Numbered from the stretch's first letter, positions 36,367 through 45,553 are shown. The stretch: DNA of 64,000 bases from Cellulomonas sp. URHE0023 (GCF_000688475.1 NZ_JIAN01000009.1:1-64000); one strand, 5' to 3'. Numbers and translations: made by a program. The notes: a model not told the origin generated them from the letters alone.

Positions 36367-37524
36367 TCAGGTCGTCGGGTCCTTGGTGGCCATGAGGTCT
36401 CCCGCGCTCTTGTCCGCGAAGGTGGTGATCGCCTGCTGGGCGGAGCCGAAGACGACCGCGAGGGCGAGCAGCTGCGACATGCCTCCCGGTTGCGTCGTCG
36501 CGACGAGTCCGCCGGCGACGAGCATCACCCCGACCACCGCGAGCAGCGGCCCGACCGCGAGCTTCAGCATCCGCTGCTGGATCGGGAGGCGGTACGGGAG
36601 CCCGCCCGACCGTGCGCGGATCGTCGTGGGCACCGCGGTGACGAATGCGCCCAGGGCACCCGCGAGCATGACGAACGACAGGAGGACCCACGGTTTGCCG
36701 GTGAAGCCGTCCGGCGGTGGGACGAGCTCGACGGTCGGCACCCGCGACTGGACGAGGAGCAGCAGGGCGACCGACACGACGGTCAGGGTCGTGATCCCGA
36801 GCATCCCGTTGCGGAGCCGGCGGGCCGCCTCGTGGAACGCGTCGGACGCCTCGTGCGACTGCCCGAGCAGGTCGCGCACGCCGCTGCGGAACTCTTCGAG
36901 GTCCTCGGGCGGCTTTCTCGACCAGCCCGCCGCCTGGACGAGGAGCCGGTTGTTCTTCGGCAGGAACAGCTCCGCCTCGGTGATGATCCCGTCGAGGCTG
37001 CCCACGAGGTCCTGGCGCGACCGGTACATGGTGAGCGCACGGTCCACCTCGTGCAGCGTCTGCCAGACCGTCTCGATCCGGCCGCCGGTGAACCACTCCC
37101 GCGGCCCCTGCGCCCTGCGGTGCCCCCTGCTCCTCCCGATGAGCAGGCGGTCGACGTCGTCGAGGTTGCGGCGCAGCATGCGGGCAACCTTGTCCGGCAC
37201 GTCGCCCTCGACCTGCTCGAGCCGGCACACCAGGTCCCGGCGTCGCATCTCCGGCTTGGCCTGCCACGACGCGATCGTCATGAACGGGGGCACGTCCCTC
37301 GCCGGCGGTGGCGCTTCCGGCTGCGCCGCCGGTGCCGTGACCGGCGTCTCGGGCGCCGTCGTCGGCCCGGACGTGGCGCGGTGCTGCGGAGCCAGGTCGG
37401 TCACGGACCCGCCGTCGGGCGTGGGCCTGGCGGACCCGGGCCTCTTCCTCGACCGGGCACCCGCCACCGGATGGGTGGTGACCGGGTTCTTCGTACCGTT
37501 CTGCGTCGCCGTCAGGTTGGACAT
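36367..37524 (-). CDS. Membrane protein of unknown function
   Basis: A 385-residue protein I do not recognise. The first 75 residues are Pro/Ala/Thr-rich and probably disordered. Residues about 80-225 form a charged helical domain (DLVCRLEQVEGDVPDKVARMLRRNLDDVDRLL). The last 160 residues have four hydrophobic segments (MLGITTLTVVSVALLLLVQS, WVLLSFVMLAGALGAFV, LAVGPLLAVVGVMLVAGG, LLALAVVFGSAQQAITTF). ATG 37524 has GGGAG 5 bases upstream; a longer frame to 37815 would read through the gap and lacks support. The layout resembles actinobacterial membrane proteins with a cytosolic sensor-like part, but no catalytic motif is visible. Confidence 0.7.
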   Translation of the reverse strand: MSNLTATQNGTKNPVTTHPVAGARSRKRPGSARPTPDGGSVTDLAPQHRATSGPTTAPETPVTAPAAQPEAPPPARDVPPFMTIASWQAKPEMRRRDLVCRLEQVEGDVPDKVARMLRRNLDDVDRLLIGRSRGHRRAQGPREWFTGGRIETVWQTLHEVDRALTMYRSRQDLVGSLDGIITEAELFLPKNNRLLVQAAGWSRKPPEDLEEFRSGVRDLLGQSHEASDAFHEAARRLRNGMLGITTLTVVSVALLLLVQSRVPTVELVPPPDGFTGKPWVLLSFVMLAGALGAFVTAVPTTIRARSGGLPYRLPIQQRMLKLAVGPLLAVVGVMLVAGGLVATTQPGGMSQLLALAVVFGSAQQAITTFADKSAGDLMATKDPTT

Positions 37525-37747
37525 CGCGCACTCCCAGGTGGGCGTGAACCGCGCCGGGTGATCCAGGCAGCAGCTCCTGTGAAAGAGAGGACGCGCAGCA
37601 GCGGCCTTCGATACATCTCGCCCCGACCGGCTCACACCTGTGGGTGCGCTCGGGACCTCACGGGACGACCGGTCAGACGCCTTGACCCCGGAATGACGCA
37701 GGGTGTTGGCTCGGCACAACAGACAACTCCACACAAACGGGGCAGTC

Positions 37748-39280
37748 ATGGGTTGGGCATCGTGGTTCAACGTCTCTGGCGGACGCGCGGCCCTCGGGTC
37801 GCCGGTCAGTGTCATCGCCCGGAACCCTGATCATCTGGACCTGTTCGTCACGGGTACGGACGGCGGCATCTACTCGACCTGGTGGGACGCCTCGTCCGGT
37901 TGGGCCAGCTGGTTCCCGGTGTCCGGGGGCCGAGCCGCTCTCGGGTCGCCGATCACGGTCGTGGCACGCAACCCGAACCACCTGGACCTCTTCGTCGTCG
38001 GCACCGACGGCGGCGTCTACTCGACCTGGTGGGATGCCGCGTCCGGCTGGGCCAGCTGGTTCCAGGTCTCCGGCGGGCGCGCGGCCCTGGGCTCCCGCGT
38101 GGAGGTGGTGGCGCGCAACCCCGACCACCTCGACCTGTTCGTCACGGGCACCGACTGCGGCATCTACTCGACCTGGTGGGACGCCGCCTCCGGCTGGGCC
38201 AGCTGGTTCCAGGTCTCCGGCGGGCGCGCCGCGCTCGGGTCGCCCATCACGGCCATCGCACGCAACCCGAACCACCTCGACCTATTCGTCACGGGCACCG
38301 ACGGGCGGATCTTCTCGACCTGGTGGGACGCCGCCTCCGGCTGGGCCAGCTGGTTCCAGGTCTCCGGCGGGCGCGCGCATCTCGGCGCGCCGATCACCGC
38401 CATCGCGCGCAATCCCAACCACCTCGACCTGTTCGTCACCGGCACCGACGGCCGGATCTACTCCACCTGGTGGGACGCCGCCTCCGGCTGGGCCAGCTGG
38501 TTCAACGTCGCCGGCGGTGCCGCAGCCCCGCGCTCGCGGATCAACGTGGTCGCACGCAACCCCAACCACCTCGACCTGTTCGTCACCGGAACCGACGGCC
38601 GGATCTACTCGACCTGGTGGGACGCCGCGTCCGGATGGGGCACGTGGTTCAACGTCTCGGGAGGAGCCGCAGCACTGGCCTCCCCGATCGACGTCGTCGC
38701 CCGGTACCCCGACCACCTGGACCTGTTCGTGACGGGAACGGACGGCCGCATCTACTCGACGTGGTGGCACCAGACCGAGGCGCTGCGCGTGCACGTCAAG
38801 ATCCTGTCCGAGCCCACGAGCGTCACCCGCGCGCAGATGGTCCAGAGCATGCAGGACGTGTACCGGACCGCCGGGATCGACGTGTTCGTCGCCAGCACCG
38901 AGTCGCTCGACCTCCCGCTGCTCAACGACCTCGACGTGGGCGGCTGCACCGCAGGCTCGACCACGACCGAGCAGAACCAGCTCTTCGCCAACCGCAACAA
39001 CGCGGCGGCCGACGACCTGTGCGTGTACTTCGTGCGCTCGACCGTGCCGCCGCTGAACGGGTGCGCAGCCCACCCGAACAACGTCTGGGCGGCGGTCGTG
39101 ACCTCGGTGGCGTCACGGTGGACCATGGGCCACGAGTCAGGGCACGTGCTCGGTCTGCCCCACGTCGCGCCGACCGACAGGTTGATGATGGGCGGCGGGA
39201 CCTGGAACATCACGAACCCGCCCCCCGACCTGATCCAGGCCGAGATGGACACCATGCTCGCCCACCCCACGGTTCGGTAG
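37748..39280 (+). CDS. Seven-bladed beta-propeller (PLL-like lectin) fused to a metzincin protease
   Basis: A 510-residue protein. Residues 2-344 are seven tandem 49-residue units with the core GWASWF..SGG.....P...IARNP.HLDLFVTGTDG.IYSTWW, the pattern of the PLL family of seven-bladed propeller lectins. Residues about 350-510 form a zinc protease: HESGHVLGLPH (H462, E463, H466, H472) is a perfect metzincin HExxHxxGxxH motif, followed by a Met-turn in RLMMGG. It starts at ATG 37748, directly at blade 1, so there is no signal peptide. TTG 37703 would not add one. It is followed 9 bases later by a HEAT-repeat gene. Probably a glycan-directed protease; release by lysis or another route is inference. 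Confidence 0.8.
   Translation: MGWASWFNVSGGRAALGSPVSVIARNPDHLDLFVTGTDGGIYSTWWDASSGWASWFPVSGGRAALGSPITVVARNPNHLDLFVVGTDGGVYSTWWDAASGWASWFQVSGGRAALGSRVEVVARNPDHLDLFVTGTDCGIYSTWWDAASGWASWFQVSGGRAALGSPITAIARNPNHLDLFVTGTDGRIFSTWWDAASGWASWFQVSGGRAHLGAPITAIARNPNHLDLFVTGTDGRIYSTWWDAASGWASWFNVAGGAAAPRSRINVVARNPNHLDLFVTGTDGRIYSTWWDAASGWGTWFNVSGGAAALASPIDVVARYPDHLDLFVTGTDGRIYSTWWHQTEALRVHVKILSEPTSVTRAQMVQSMQDVYRTAGIDVFVASTESLDLPLLNDLDVGGCTAGSTTTEQNQLFANRNNAAADDLCVYFVRSTVPPLNGCAAHPNNVWAAVVTSVASRWTMGHESGHVLGLPHVAPTDRLMMGGGTWNITNPPPDLIQAEMDTMLAHPTVR
37751..38779 (+). repeat. Seven tandem 147-bp repeats encoding propeller blades
   Basis: Seven head-to-tail copies of 147 bases each lie inside the propeller-metzincin gene, with blade 2 starting at 37898. 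Inner copies are nearly identical over long stretches (for example around GGCACCGACGG and TGGTGGGACGCCGCC), indicating recent duplication or gene conversion. Confidence 0.9.
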
Positions 39281-39289
39281 GGAGTCACC

Positions 39290-39724
39290 ATGGAGCTCGA
39301 CGAGCTTCGCAAGGCCCTGGACAGGGACGAGCTGAACTACCCGGCCCTCGCCGCGAGGGCGGGACCCGAGTCGATCGAGAACCTGGAGGCGCTCGTCGCC
39401 GAGGACGAGCCCCGGATCGCCTCGAAGGCCGCGTATCTCGCCGCGCTGATCGATGCCGCCGGGTCCGCCCGCGTCGTCGACCTGGCAGCGCAGAGCCGGC
39501 ACGACGTGGTCCGAGCGTCCGCCGCCGCCGCACTGGGCTCGCTGCCGCAGGAGCACGCCGCACCGATCGCCGACCGGCTCCTGACCGACCCCGACGTCGG
39601 CATCCGGGCCCGCACCGTCAGGTCGGTGGCCAGTCTCGGTCTCCAGGACTCCCTTCAGAAGGTTGCCGACGAGGACGACCACCCCGAGGTGCGCGCGCTG
39701 GCGGCCGGGCTGATGCCGGGCTGA
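39290..39724 (+). CDS. HEAT-repeat protein
   Basis: A 144-residue all-helical protein with about four HEAT-like units (PESIENLEALVAEDEPRIASKAAYLAAL, VVDLAAQSRHDVVRASAAAALGSLP, IADRLLTDPDVGIRARTVRSVASLG, LQKVADEDDHPEVRALAAGLM). HEAT proteins bind other proteins. It sits 9 bases after the propeller-metzincin stop, with AGGGAG upstream of its ATG, so the two are almost certainly co-transcribed. A role as a protective or accessory partner of the protease is inference. Confidence 0.8.
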   Translation: MELDELRKALDRDELNYPALAARAGPESIENLEALVAEDEPRIASKAAYLAALIDAAGSARVVDLAAQSRHDVVRASAAAALGSLPQEHAAPIADRLLTDPDVGIRARTVRSVASLGLQDSLQKVADEDDHPEVRALAAGLMPG

Positions 39725-39815
39725 GCCCATCGGCCGACCGGTCCGTTCCACGGTCGGGTGAACTCACCCGGTGCCGGCGTGCGGCCCCGATCCTGACGAC
39801 CTAGCGTTTTCGAAC

Positions 39816-40964
39816 ATGTTGGGACACGTCGACGGGACGCGCCCCGAGGCACCGTCGGACGGCGGCACCCCGGAGCCGGTCCTGCTCGACGGCCGCTACC
39901 GGCTCGACGGTGTGCTGGGCCGCGGCGCGCTCGGTGTCGTGCACCGTGCGCACGACGTTCTGCTCGAGCGGGACGTCGCCGTCAAGGTCCTGCCCGGCGT
40001 CGACGACGACACCGACGCCTACCTGCGCAACCAGGCGGAGATCCGCGTCCTGGCCGGCCTGCACCACCCCGGCCTGGTCACGCTGTACGACGCCGGCACC
40101 GTCGACGACGCGCACGGCGGTCGACAGGTGTACCTGGTGATGGAGCTGGTCGACGGCCCGACGCTCGCCGAGCGCCTGCGCCACGGCAGGCTCAGTACCG
40201 AGCAGACGGCACGGGTCGGCAGGGACATCGCCCTGGCACTCGCTGCGGTCCACGAGCGCGAGATCATCCACCGCGACATCAAGCCTGCGAACATCCTGCT
40301 GACCGGCCCGGACTCCCTCGACGGCACCGACGGCACCGCGGGGCCGACGGTGAAGGTCGCCGACTTCGGCATCGCTCGGCTCGCCGACGGGACCCGGCTG
40401 ACGATGACCGGCGTCACGCTCGGCACGGTGCGCTACCTGAGCCCGGAACAGGCCACGGGCGTCGGACTGGGGCCGGCGAGCGACATCTACACGCTGGGCC
40501 TCGTGCTGATCGAGTGCGCGACGGGACGCCCGGCGTTCTCGGGCACCACGGCCGAGGCGGCGCTGGCACGGTTGGCGGGCCCACCGGACGTGCCGGCCGA
40601 CCTCGACCCGGACCTGGTCGGCCTGCTGACGCGGATGACCCAGATGTCGCCCGACGACCGACCGGCGGCACGCGAGGTGGCGGCCGAGCTTGCGGCCCTG
40701 GCCGACGCCGACGGGACCCGGGTGCTCCCGGTCACGCCTGGACCGACGGGCACAGGTCCGGGCGTCAAGGGCTCCACGCGCCGCCTCGGCCCGTCTCGCG
40801 CAGCCCTCGTGGCCGGAGCGCTGGCGCTCCTGACGACCGGTGTCCTCCTGGTCGGCCAGCACCTGCGCGAACCGCAATCCCCGCCCGCCCAGCCCGTCTA
40901 CCCCACGGTCCCCGGAACCCTCGGGGACTCGCTCGTCCGGCTCCAGACGAGCGTGCAGCCATGA
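39816..40964 (+). CDS. Membrane-anchored Ser/Thr protein kinase (PknB-like)
   Basis: A 382-residue kinase. All core motifs are present: glycine loop LGRGALGVV (35-42), AVKVL (K57), HRDIKPANIL (H152-D154), and DFGIA (D183-G185), then ...GTVRYLSPEQATG. A single transmembrane helix (ALVAGALALLTTGVLLVG, about 332-350) is followed by only about 35 residues outside, so it lacks PASTA repeats. ATG 39816 was chosen; upstream in-frame codons lack a ribosome site. Its stop overlaps the lipoprotein start (ATGA), suggesting the short lipoprotein is its partner or sensor. Confidence 0.9.
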   Translation: MLGHVDGTRPEAPSDGGTPEPVLLDGRYRLDGVLGRGALGVVHRAHDVLLERDVAVKVLPGVDDDTDAYLRNQAEIRVLAGLHHPGLVTLYDAGTVDDAHGGRQVYLVMELVDGPTLAERLRHGRLSTEQTARVGRDIALALAAVHEREIIHRDIKPANILLTGPDSLDGTDGTAGPTVKVADFGIARLADGTRLTMTGVTLGTVRYLSPEQATGVGLGPASDIYTLGLVLIECATGRPAFSGTTAEAALARLAGPPDVPADLDPDLVGLLTRMTQMSPDDRPAAREVAAELAALADADGTRVLPVTPGPTGTGPGVKGSTRRLGPSRAALVAGALALLTTGVLLVGQHLREPQSPPAQPVYPTVPGTLGDSLVRLQTSVQP

Positions 40965-41470
40965 GGTGGCGCGTCGGGTGCACGGCTCTCGCCCTCGCCG
41001 GGCTGCTCTTGGCGGGCTGCGGCGGCAGCGGGACCGACCTCGCTGCCAGTCGTGCGCGCACCCTGCAGGACGCGGTGCTCGGCGTCACGCACGCAGCGGC
41101 TGACGGGCGTTGGGACGACGCAGAGGCGCTGCTGGCGACGACGCGGACCGAGCTCGACGCGGGCGCCAGGCGCGGTGAGGTGTCGACCGAGCGGTATGGC
41201 CAGATCGACGCGGCGCTCGACGAGGTGCAGGCGGAGCTCTCGGCGCAGGAGGCGCGCGCGGCCGCAGCCGAGCAGGAGCGTGCGGCGGCGGCCGCCCTCG
41301 AGCAGGAGCGTGCCGCGGCCGAGCAGGAGCGCGCCGCGGCGGAGCAGGCGGTCACGGACCAGACGGCGCCCATCGCCACGGTCGCGCCCGCGCCCGCGCC
41401 GCCGGCGCCGAAGGCCACGACGCCCAAGGGCAAGGGTGATCACCCAGGAAAGGGCAAGGGCAACAAGTAG
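40961..41470 (+). CDS. Small lipoprotein with coiled-coil region
   Basis: A 169-residue protein with a lipobox LLLAGC (C20), so it should be lipid-anchored outside the membrane. Residues about 85-130 are an Ala/Glu-rich repeat (QERAAAAAL, EQERAAAEQERAAAEQ) predicting a long coiled coil. The C-terminus is Pro/Ala-rich and then Lys/Gly-rich (KGKGDHPGKGKGNK), as in cell-wall-associated tails. It overlaps the kinase gene by 4 bases. A sensing or wall-linking role for the kinase is inferred from position only. Confidence 0.75.
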   Translation: MRWRVGCTALALAGLLLAGCGGSGTDLAASRARTLQDAVLGVTHAAADGRWDDAEALLATTRTELDAGARRGEVSTERYGQIDAALDEVQAELSAQEARAAAAEQERAAAAALEQERAAAEQERAAAEQAVTDQTAPIATVAPAPAPPAPKATTPKGKGDHPGKGKGNK

Positions 41471-41501
41471 CCGCCCAGCGGTCACCGCCTCCTGAGGCCG
41501 G

Positions 41502-42977
41502 TCACCTGGACGGGTCGGCGACCGGGTCCGGCGTCGCCAGCCGCGAGCGCCGCATGGAGTACCCGAAGTAGACGATGAACCCGAGGACCAGCCACACCAC
41601 GAACCGCAGCCACGTCTCGACCGACAGGTTCAGCATCAGGTACAGGCAGATCGCGGCGGACACCAGCGGCAGCACCGGCATCCACGGCACCTTGAACGAG
41701 CGCGGCAGGTCGGGACGTTTGCGCCGCAGGACCAGCACGCCGAGGCTGACCAGCACGAAGGCGCTCAGGGTGCCGATGTTGACCATCTCCTCCAGCACCC
41801 CGACGGGCGTGAGGCCTGCGACGAGCGCCACGACGACCGTCACGAGGGCGGTGATGACCCACGGGGTGCGGAACGTCGGGTGCACCTTGGCGAGCGCGAC
41901 GGGCAGGAGGTGGTCGCGGCTCATCGCGAAGATGACGCGGGTCCCGCCGATCATCAACGTGAGCACGACCGTCGTCAGGCCGGCGACGGCGCCGGCGGAG
42001 ATGACCGTCGCCATCCAGTCCTCGCCGTGCGCGGTGAACGCGTTGGCCAGTGCCGCCTCGGGGTCGAGCTTGTCGTAGCTGACCATCCCGGTCACGACGA
42101 TGGACACGGCGCAGTACAGGATCGTGCAGATGATGAGGGAGCCGAGGATCCCGATGGGCAGGTCCCGCTGGGGGTTGCGCGTCTCCTCGGCGGTCGTCGC
42201 GACGACGTCGAACCCGATGAAGGCGAAGAACACGAGTGCCGCGCCAGCAACGACGCCACCCCAGCCGAACGTCGAGGGCTCGACCCCGGCGATCGCCTGG
42301 AGCAGGGGCTGGGTCAGTCCCGTCGTCGTCTCGTTCGCCTCCGCCGGTGGGATGAACGGGCTCCAGTTGTCGGCTGAGATGAACTGGATGCCGGCGATGA
42401 TCACGAAGAGCACCACGAACAGCTTGAGCGCGACGAGCACGAGGTTGACGCGCAGCGACTCCTTGATCCCGATGGTCATGAGCACCCCGAGGATCACGAC
42501 GAGCGCGATCGCCGGGACGTCGACCACGCCGCCGTAGCCGATCGAGTCGGGGACGGTGATGCCCAGGTTCTCGAGGAGCACTCCGAAGTAGGCGCTCCAG
42601 CCCTGCGCGACGACGCTGGCGCCGAGGAACATCTCGAGGATGAGGTCCCAGCCGATGATCCACGCGAAGATCTCGCCGAGGCTCGAGTAGCTGAACGTGT
42701 ACGCCGATCCCGAGACGGGGACGGTCGAGGCGAACTCCGCGTAGCACATGGCCGCGAGCGCGCAACAGATGGCCGCGAACACGAACGACAGGACGATCCC
42801 CGGCCCGGCGACCTCGTGCGCCGCCCGCCCGGTGAGCGTGAAGATGCCGGCGCCGATGACCACACCGATGCCGAACACGATCAGGTCGAGCGCGCTCAAC
42901 GAGCGCTTGAGCTTGAACTCCGGCTCCTCGGCGTCCGCCATCGACTGCTCGACGGGCTTGGTGCGCAGCACGCTCAT
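41502..42977 (-). CDS. APC-family amino-acid permease, cationic amino-acid type
   Basis: A 491-residue permease with about 12 hydrophobic segments. The APC signature is at the start: IVFGIGVVIGAGIFTLTGRAAHEVAGPGIVLSF, then AFASTVPVSGSAYTFSYSSLGEIFAWIIGWDLILE. The subtype with EFASTVPVSGSAYTFSY and ATTAEETRNPQRDLPIGI resembles cationic/general amino-acid transporters (CAT, YfnA-like). It is monocistronic and convergent with the lipoprotein gene. Substrate is not determined by sequence. Confidence 0.88.
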   Translation of the reverse strand: MSVLRTKPVEQSMADAEEPEFKLKRSLSALDLIVFGIGVVIGAGIFTLTGRAAHEVAGPGIVLSFVFAAICCALAAMCYAEFASTVPVSGSAYTFSYSSLGEIFAWIIGWDLILEMFLGASVVAQGWSAYFGVLLENLGITVPDSIGYGGVVDVPAIALVVILGVLMTIGIKESLRVNLVLVALKLFVVLFVIIAGIQFISADNWSPFIPPAEANETTTGLTQPLLQAIAGVEPSTFGWGGVVAGAALVFFAFIGFDVVATTAEETRNPQRDLPIGILGSLIICTILYCAVSIVVTGMVSYDKLDPEAALANAFTAHGEDWMATVISAGAVAGLTTVVLTLMIGGTRVIFAMSRDHLLPVALAKVHPTFRTPWVITALVTVVVALVAGLTPVGVLEEMVNIGTLSAFVLVSLGVLVLRRKRPDLPRSFKVPWMPVLPLVSAAICLYLMLNLSVETWLRFVVWLVLGFIVYFGYSMRRSRLATPDPVADPSR

Positions 42978-43208
42978 GACGGGTCCCCCGACGTTGCCCT
43001 GGTGGTGTGCAAAGTCTGGCGGAACCTCCGGCGTCGCGCGCGGTGTGCGGGACCGGGCGGCCCCGACGTGGGCGGGTGCCTGCGCCGCGATGCAGTGCGG
43101 GACCTGCCTGTCAACGTGCCGAAGGGCTCCTGTTCGTAGCGCCCTGGGCGACTAGCGTCGTGGGCGCCGGACGGTTCCGAGGTCGGCACCGAGACGTGGA
43201 GAGACCCG

Positions 43209-43976
43209 ATGGCGCTGCTCGACGGCAAGACGATCCTGGTGACCGGCGTGCTCACGGAGGGGTCGATCGCCTTCCATGTGGCCCGTCTGGCCCAGGAGCA
43301 GGGTGCGCGGGTGGTCCTCACGTCGTTCGGCCGGCAGCAGCGGCTGACCGAGGCGATCGCCCGGCGGCTTCCCGTCCTGGCGCCCGTGGTCCAGCTCGAC
43401 GTCACGTCTGCTGCGGACCTCGACGCCCTCGCCGGGGCGGTCGGTGAGCACGCGGACCGCCTGGACGGAGTGGTCCACTCGATCGGCTTCGCTCCGCAGG
43501 CGGTGCTCGGCGGGCACTTCCTGGACGGCTCGTGGCCCGACGTGGCGACAGCGCTCGAGGTGTCCGCGTACTCGCTCAAGGCCCTTGCGGTCGCCGCGCG
43601 ACCGCTCATGGACCGGGGCAGCTCGGTGGTGGGTCTGACGTTCGACGCGACGGTCGCCTGGCCCGTGTACGACTGGATGGGCGTGGCCAAGGCTGCGCTG
43701 GAGTCGACCTCCCGCTACCTGGCCCGTGACCTCGGCCCTGACGGGATCCGGGTCAACCTCGTCGCCGCAGGACCGGTCCGCTCGACGGCCGCCAAGTCGA
43801 TCCCCGGCTTCGAGTCGATCGAGGGCGGCTGGGACCACCGGGCACCGCTCGGTTGGGACGTCCGCGACGCCGACCCGACGGCCCGTGCCGTGGTCGCCCT
43901 GCTCTCGGACTGGTTCCCGGCGACGACCGGCGAGATCGTGCACGTCGACGGCGGAGTGCACGTGATGGGCCTCTGA
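43209..43976 (+). CDS. fabI: Enoyl-ACP reductase, InhA/FabI type
   Basis: A 255-residue short-chain reductase that performs the last step of each fatty-acid elongation cycle with NADH. The start MALLDGKTILVTGVLTEGSIAFHVARLAQEQGA is the InhA-type nucleotide site. The catalytic pair appears in YDWMGVAKAA (Tyr, then Lys seven residues later), like InhA Y158/K165. FGxDAT-like LTFDATVAWP and AAGPVRSTAAKSIPGF complete the fold. GGAG lies upstream of ATG 43209. It is followed 40 bases later by the nitronate monooxygenase-like gene. Confidence 0.92.
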   Translation: MALLDGKTILVTGVLTEGSIAFHVARLAQEQGARVVLTSFGRQQRLTEAIARRLPVLAPVVQLDVTSAADLDALAGAVGEHADRLDGVVHSIGFAPQAVLGGHFLDGSWPDVATALEVSAYSLKALAVAARPLMDRGSSVVGLTFDATVAWPVYDWMGVAKAALESTSRYLARDLGPDGIRVNLVAAGPVRSTAAKSIPGFESIEGGWDHRAPLGWDVRDADPTARAVVALLSDWFPATTGEIVHVDGGVHVMGL

Positions 43977-44016
43977 CCAGTCGACCCGCCGCCCCCCGTA
44001 GGTCTGGAGAAGCTCG

Positions 44017-45468
44017 ATGACGACATCCCCACCGCTGACGGCTCTGCGACGCGCGCTCCCGACGATCATCCAGGGCGGGATGGGGGTCGCCGTCTCGTCC
44101 TGGCGCCTCGCCTCGGCGGTCGCGCGGCGGGGGCAGCTCGGTGTCGTGTCGGGCACGGCGCTGGACCTGGTGCTCGCGCGGCGGCTCGAGGACGGTGACC
44201 TGGACGGGTCGGTCCGTCGCGCGATGGCCGCGTTCCCCGTGCGGTCGGTGGTCGACCGTGTCCTCAAGCGGCACCTGCGGCCCGGCGGACGCGCGGCCGG
44301 CGTGGCGTACACCCCTGTGCAACGGCTCAGCATGCGTCCTGGTCGGGCCGTGCAGGAGCTCACGGTGCTCGGCAACTTCGTCGAGGTGTGGCTCGCCAAG
44401 GAGGGCCACGACGGGATCGTCGGGATCAACTACCTGCAGAAGATCCAGATGGCGATGCCCGCCGCGGCCTACGGCGCGATGCTCGCCGGCGTCGACGTCG
44501 TGCTCGTCGGCGCCGGGATACCCCGCCACCTGCCGCACCTGCTCGACGACCTCGCAGCCCACCGCCCGACACGGCTGCCCGTCGACGTGGTCGGGGACCC
44601 GTCCGGCGACCACTGCGTCGAGATCGACCCGCCGGGCCTGCTCGGAACCGGGATCCCTCCGCTGAACCGCCCGATGTTCCTGGCGATCGTGTCGAGCGAG
44701 GTCCTCGCCGCCTACCTGACGCGCGACCCTGCCATCAGCCCCGACGGCTTCGTCATCGAGGGGCACCGCGCCGGTGGTCACAACGCGCCACCGCGGGGCC
44801 GACCGGTGCGCGACGAGCGCGGGCAGCCGGTGTTCGGGGCGAGGGACCAGGCAGACATCGGCAAGGTCGCCGCCGTGGGTCTGCCGTTCTGGCTCGCCGG
44901 CTCGCTCGGCACGCCGGAGGCGGTGCGGGCGGCGGTCGCCGCGGGTGCGACCGGCGTCCAGGTCGGGACCGTCTTCGCGATGAGCACCGACTCCGGTCTG
45001 ACCCCGCAGCTGCGCGAACAGGTCCTGGCCGCGTTGCACGCGGACGAGCTCGAGGTCCTCACGGACGCCGACGCCTCACCGACCGGCTTCCCGTTCAAGG
45101 TCGCGCAGCTCGACGGGACGCTCTCGGAGCCGGCTCTGCGCGAAACCCGGCCTCGCCTGTGCGACCTCGGCTTCCTTCGGTCGCCGTACCTCAAGGACGA
45201 CGGTCTGGTGGGGTTCCGCTGCCCGGCGGAACCCGTCGAGATGTTCGTCCGCAAGGGCGGGACCGTCGAGGAGGCGACCGGACGGGCGTGCCTGTGCAAC
45301 GCGCTGTCCGCCGACGTCGGTCTCGGCCAGACCCGGCCGGACGGGCGCTCCGAGGAGGCCCTGGTGACTCTCGGCGCCGACCTCACGGGCGCGACCCGGC
45401 TGGCGGAGCTGTATCCGGACGGCTGGTCCGCCGACCACGTGCTCGACTGGCTCCTCGCTCCCGCGTGA
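44017..45468 (+). CDS. Nitronate monooxygenase-like flavoprotein
   Basis: A 483-residue FMN-dependent TIM-barrel protein of the 2-nitropropane dioxygenase family. Motifs include IIQGGMGVAVSSWRLASAVARRG near residue 20, GVDVVLVGAGIPRHLP, the HRAGGHN loop near residue 250, and GATGVQVGTVFAM. The C-terminal extension of about 130 residues (RACLCNALSADVGLGQTR) is longer than in FabK or classic NMOs. It sits behind fabI, so a FabK-like or fatty-acid role is possible, but the catalytic residues of either cannot be settled here. GGAG lies 7 bases before ATG 44017. Confidence 0.75.
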   Translation: MTTSPPLTALRRALPTIIQGGMGVAVSSWRLASAVARRGQLGVVSGTALDLVLARRLEDGDLDGSVRRAMAAFPVRSVVDRVLKRHLRPGGRAAGVAYTPVQRLSMRPGRAVQELTVLGNFVEVWLAKEGHDGIVGINYLQKIQMAMPAAAYGAMLAGVDVVLVGAGIPRHLPHLLDDLAAHRPTRLPVDVVGDPSGDHCVEIDPPGLLGTGIPPLNRPMFLAIVSSEVLAAYLTRDPAISPDGFVIEGHRAGGHNAPPRGRPVRDERGQPVFGARDQADIGKVAAVGLPFWLAGSLGTPEAVRAAVAAGATGVQVGTVFAMSTDSGLTPQLREQVLAALHADELEVLTDADASPTGFPFKVAQLDGTLSEPALRETRPRLCDLGFLRSPYLKDDGLVGFRCPAEPVEMFVRKGGTVEEATGRACLCNALSADVGLGQTRPDGRSEEALVTLGADLTGATRLAELYPDGWSADHVLDWLLAPA

Positions 45469-45553
45469 CCGGCCCCAGTGCAGGGCAGGCGGCCGGCCGG
45501 CACGTCGGTATCGGTAGTCTCCGGGTGTCAGCTCCGCACCTGGAAGGGTTCAC

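Noticed and set aside
37751..38779. Possible CRISPR array because of regular repeats
   Set aside because: The 147-bp period is in frame and encodes 49-residue propeller blades; there are no unique spacers.
41485..41501. Weak bulged hairpin between the lipoprotein and permease genes
   Set aside because: The stem is only about 7 bp with a bulge and no T-run, too weak to call a terminator.
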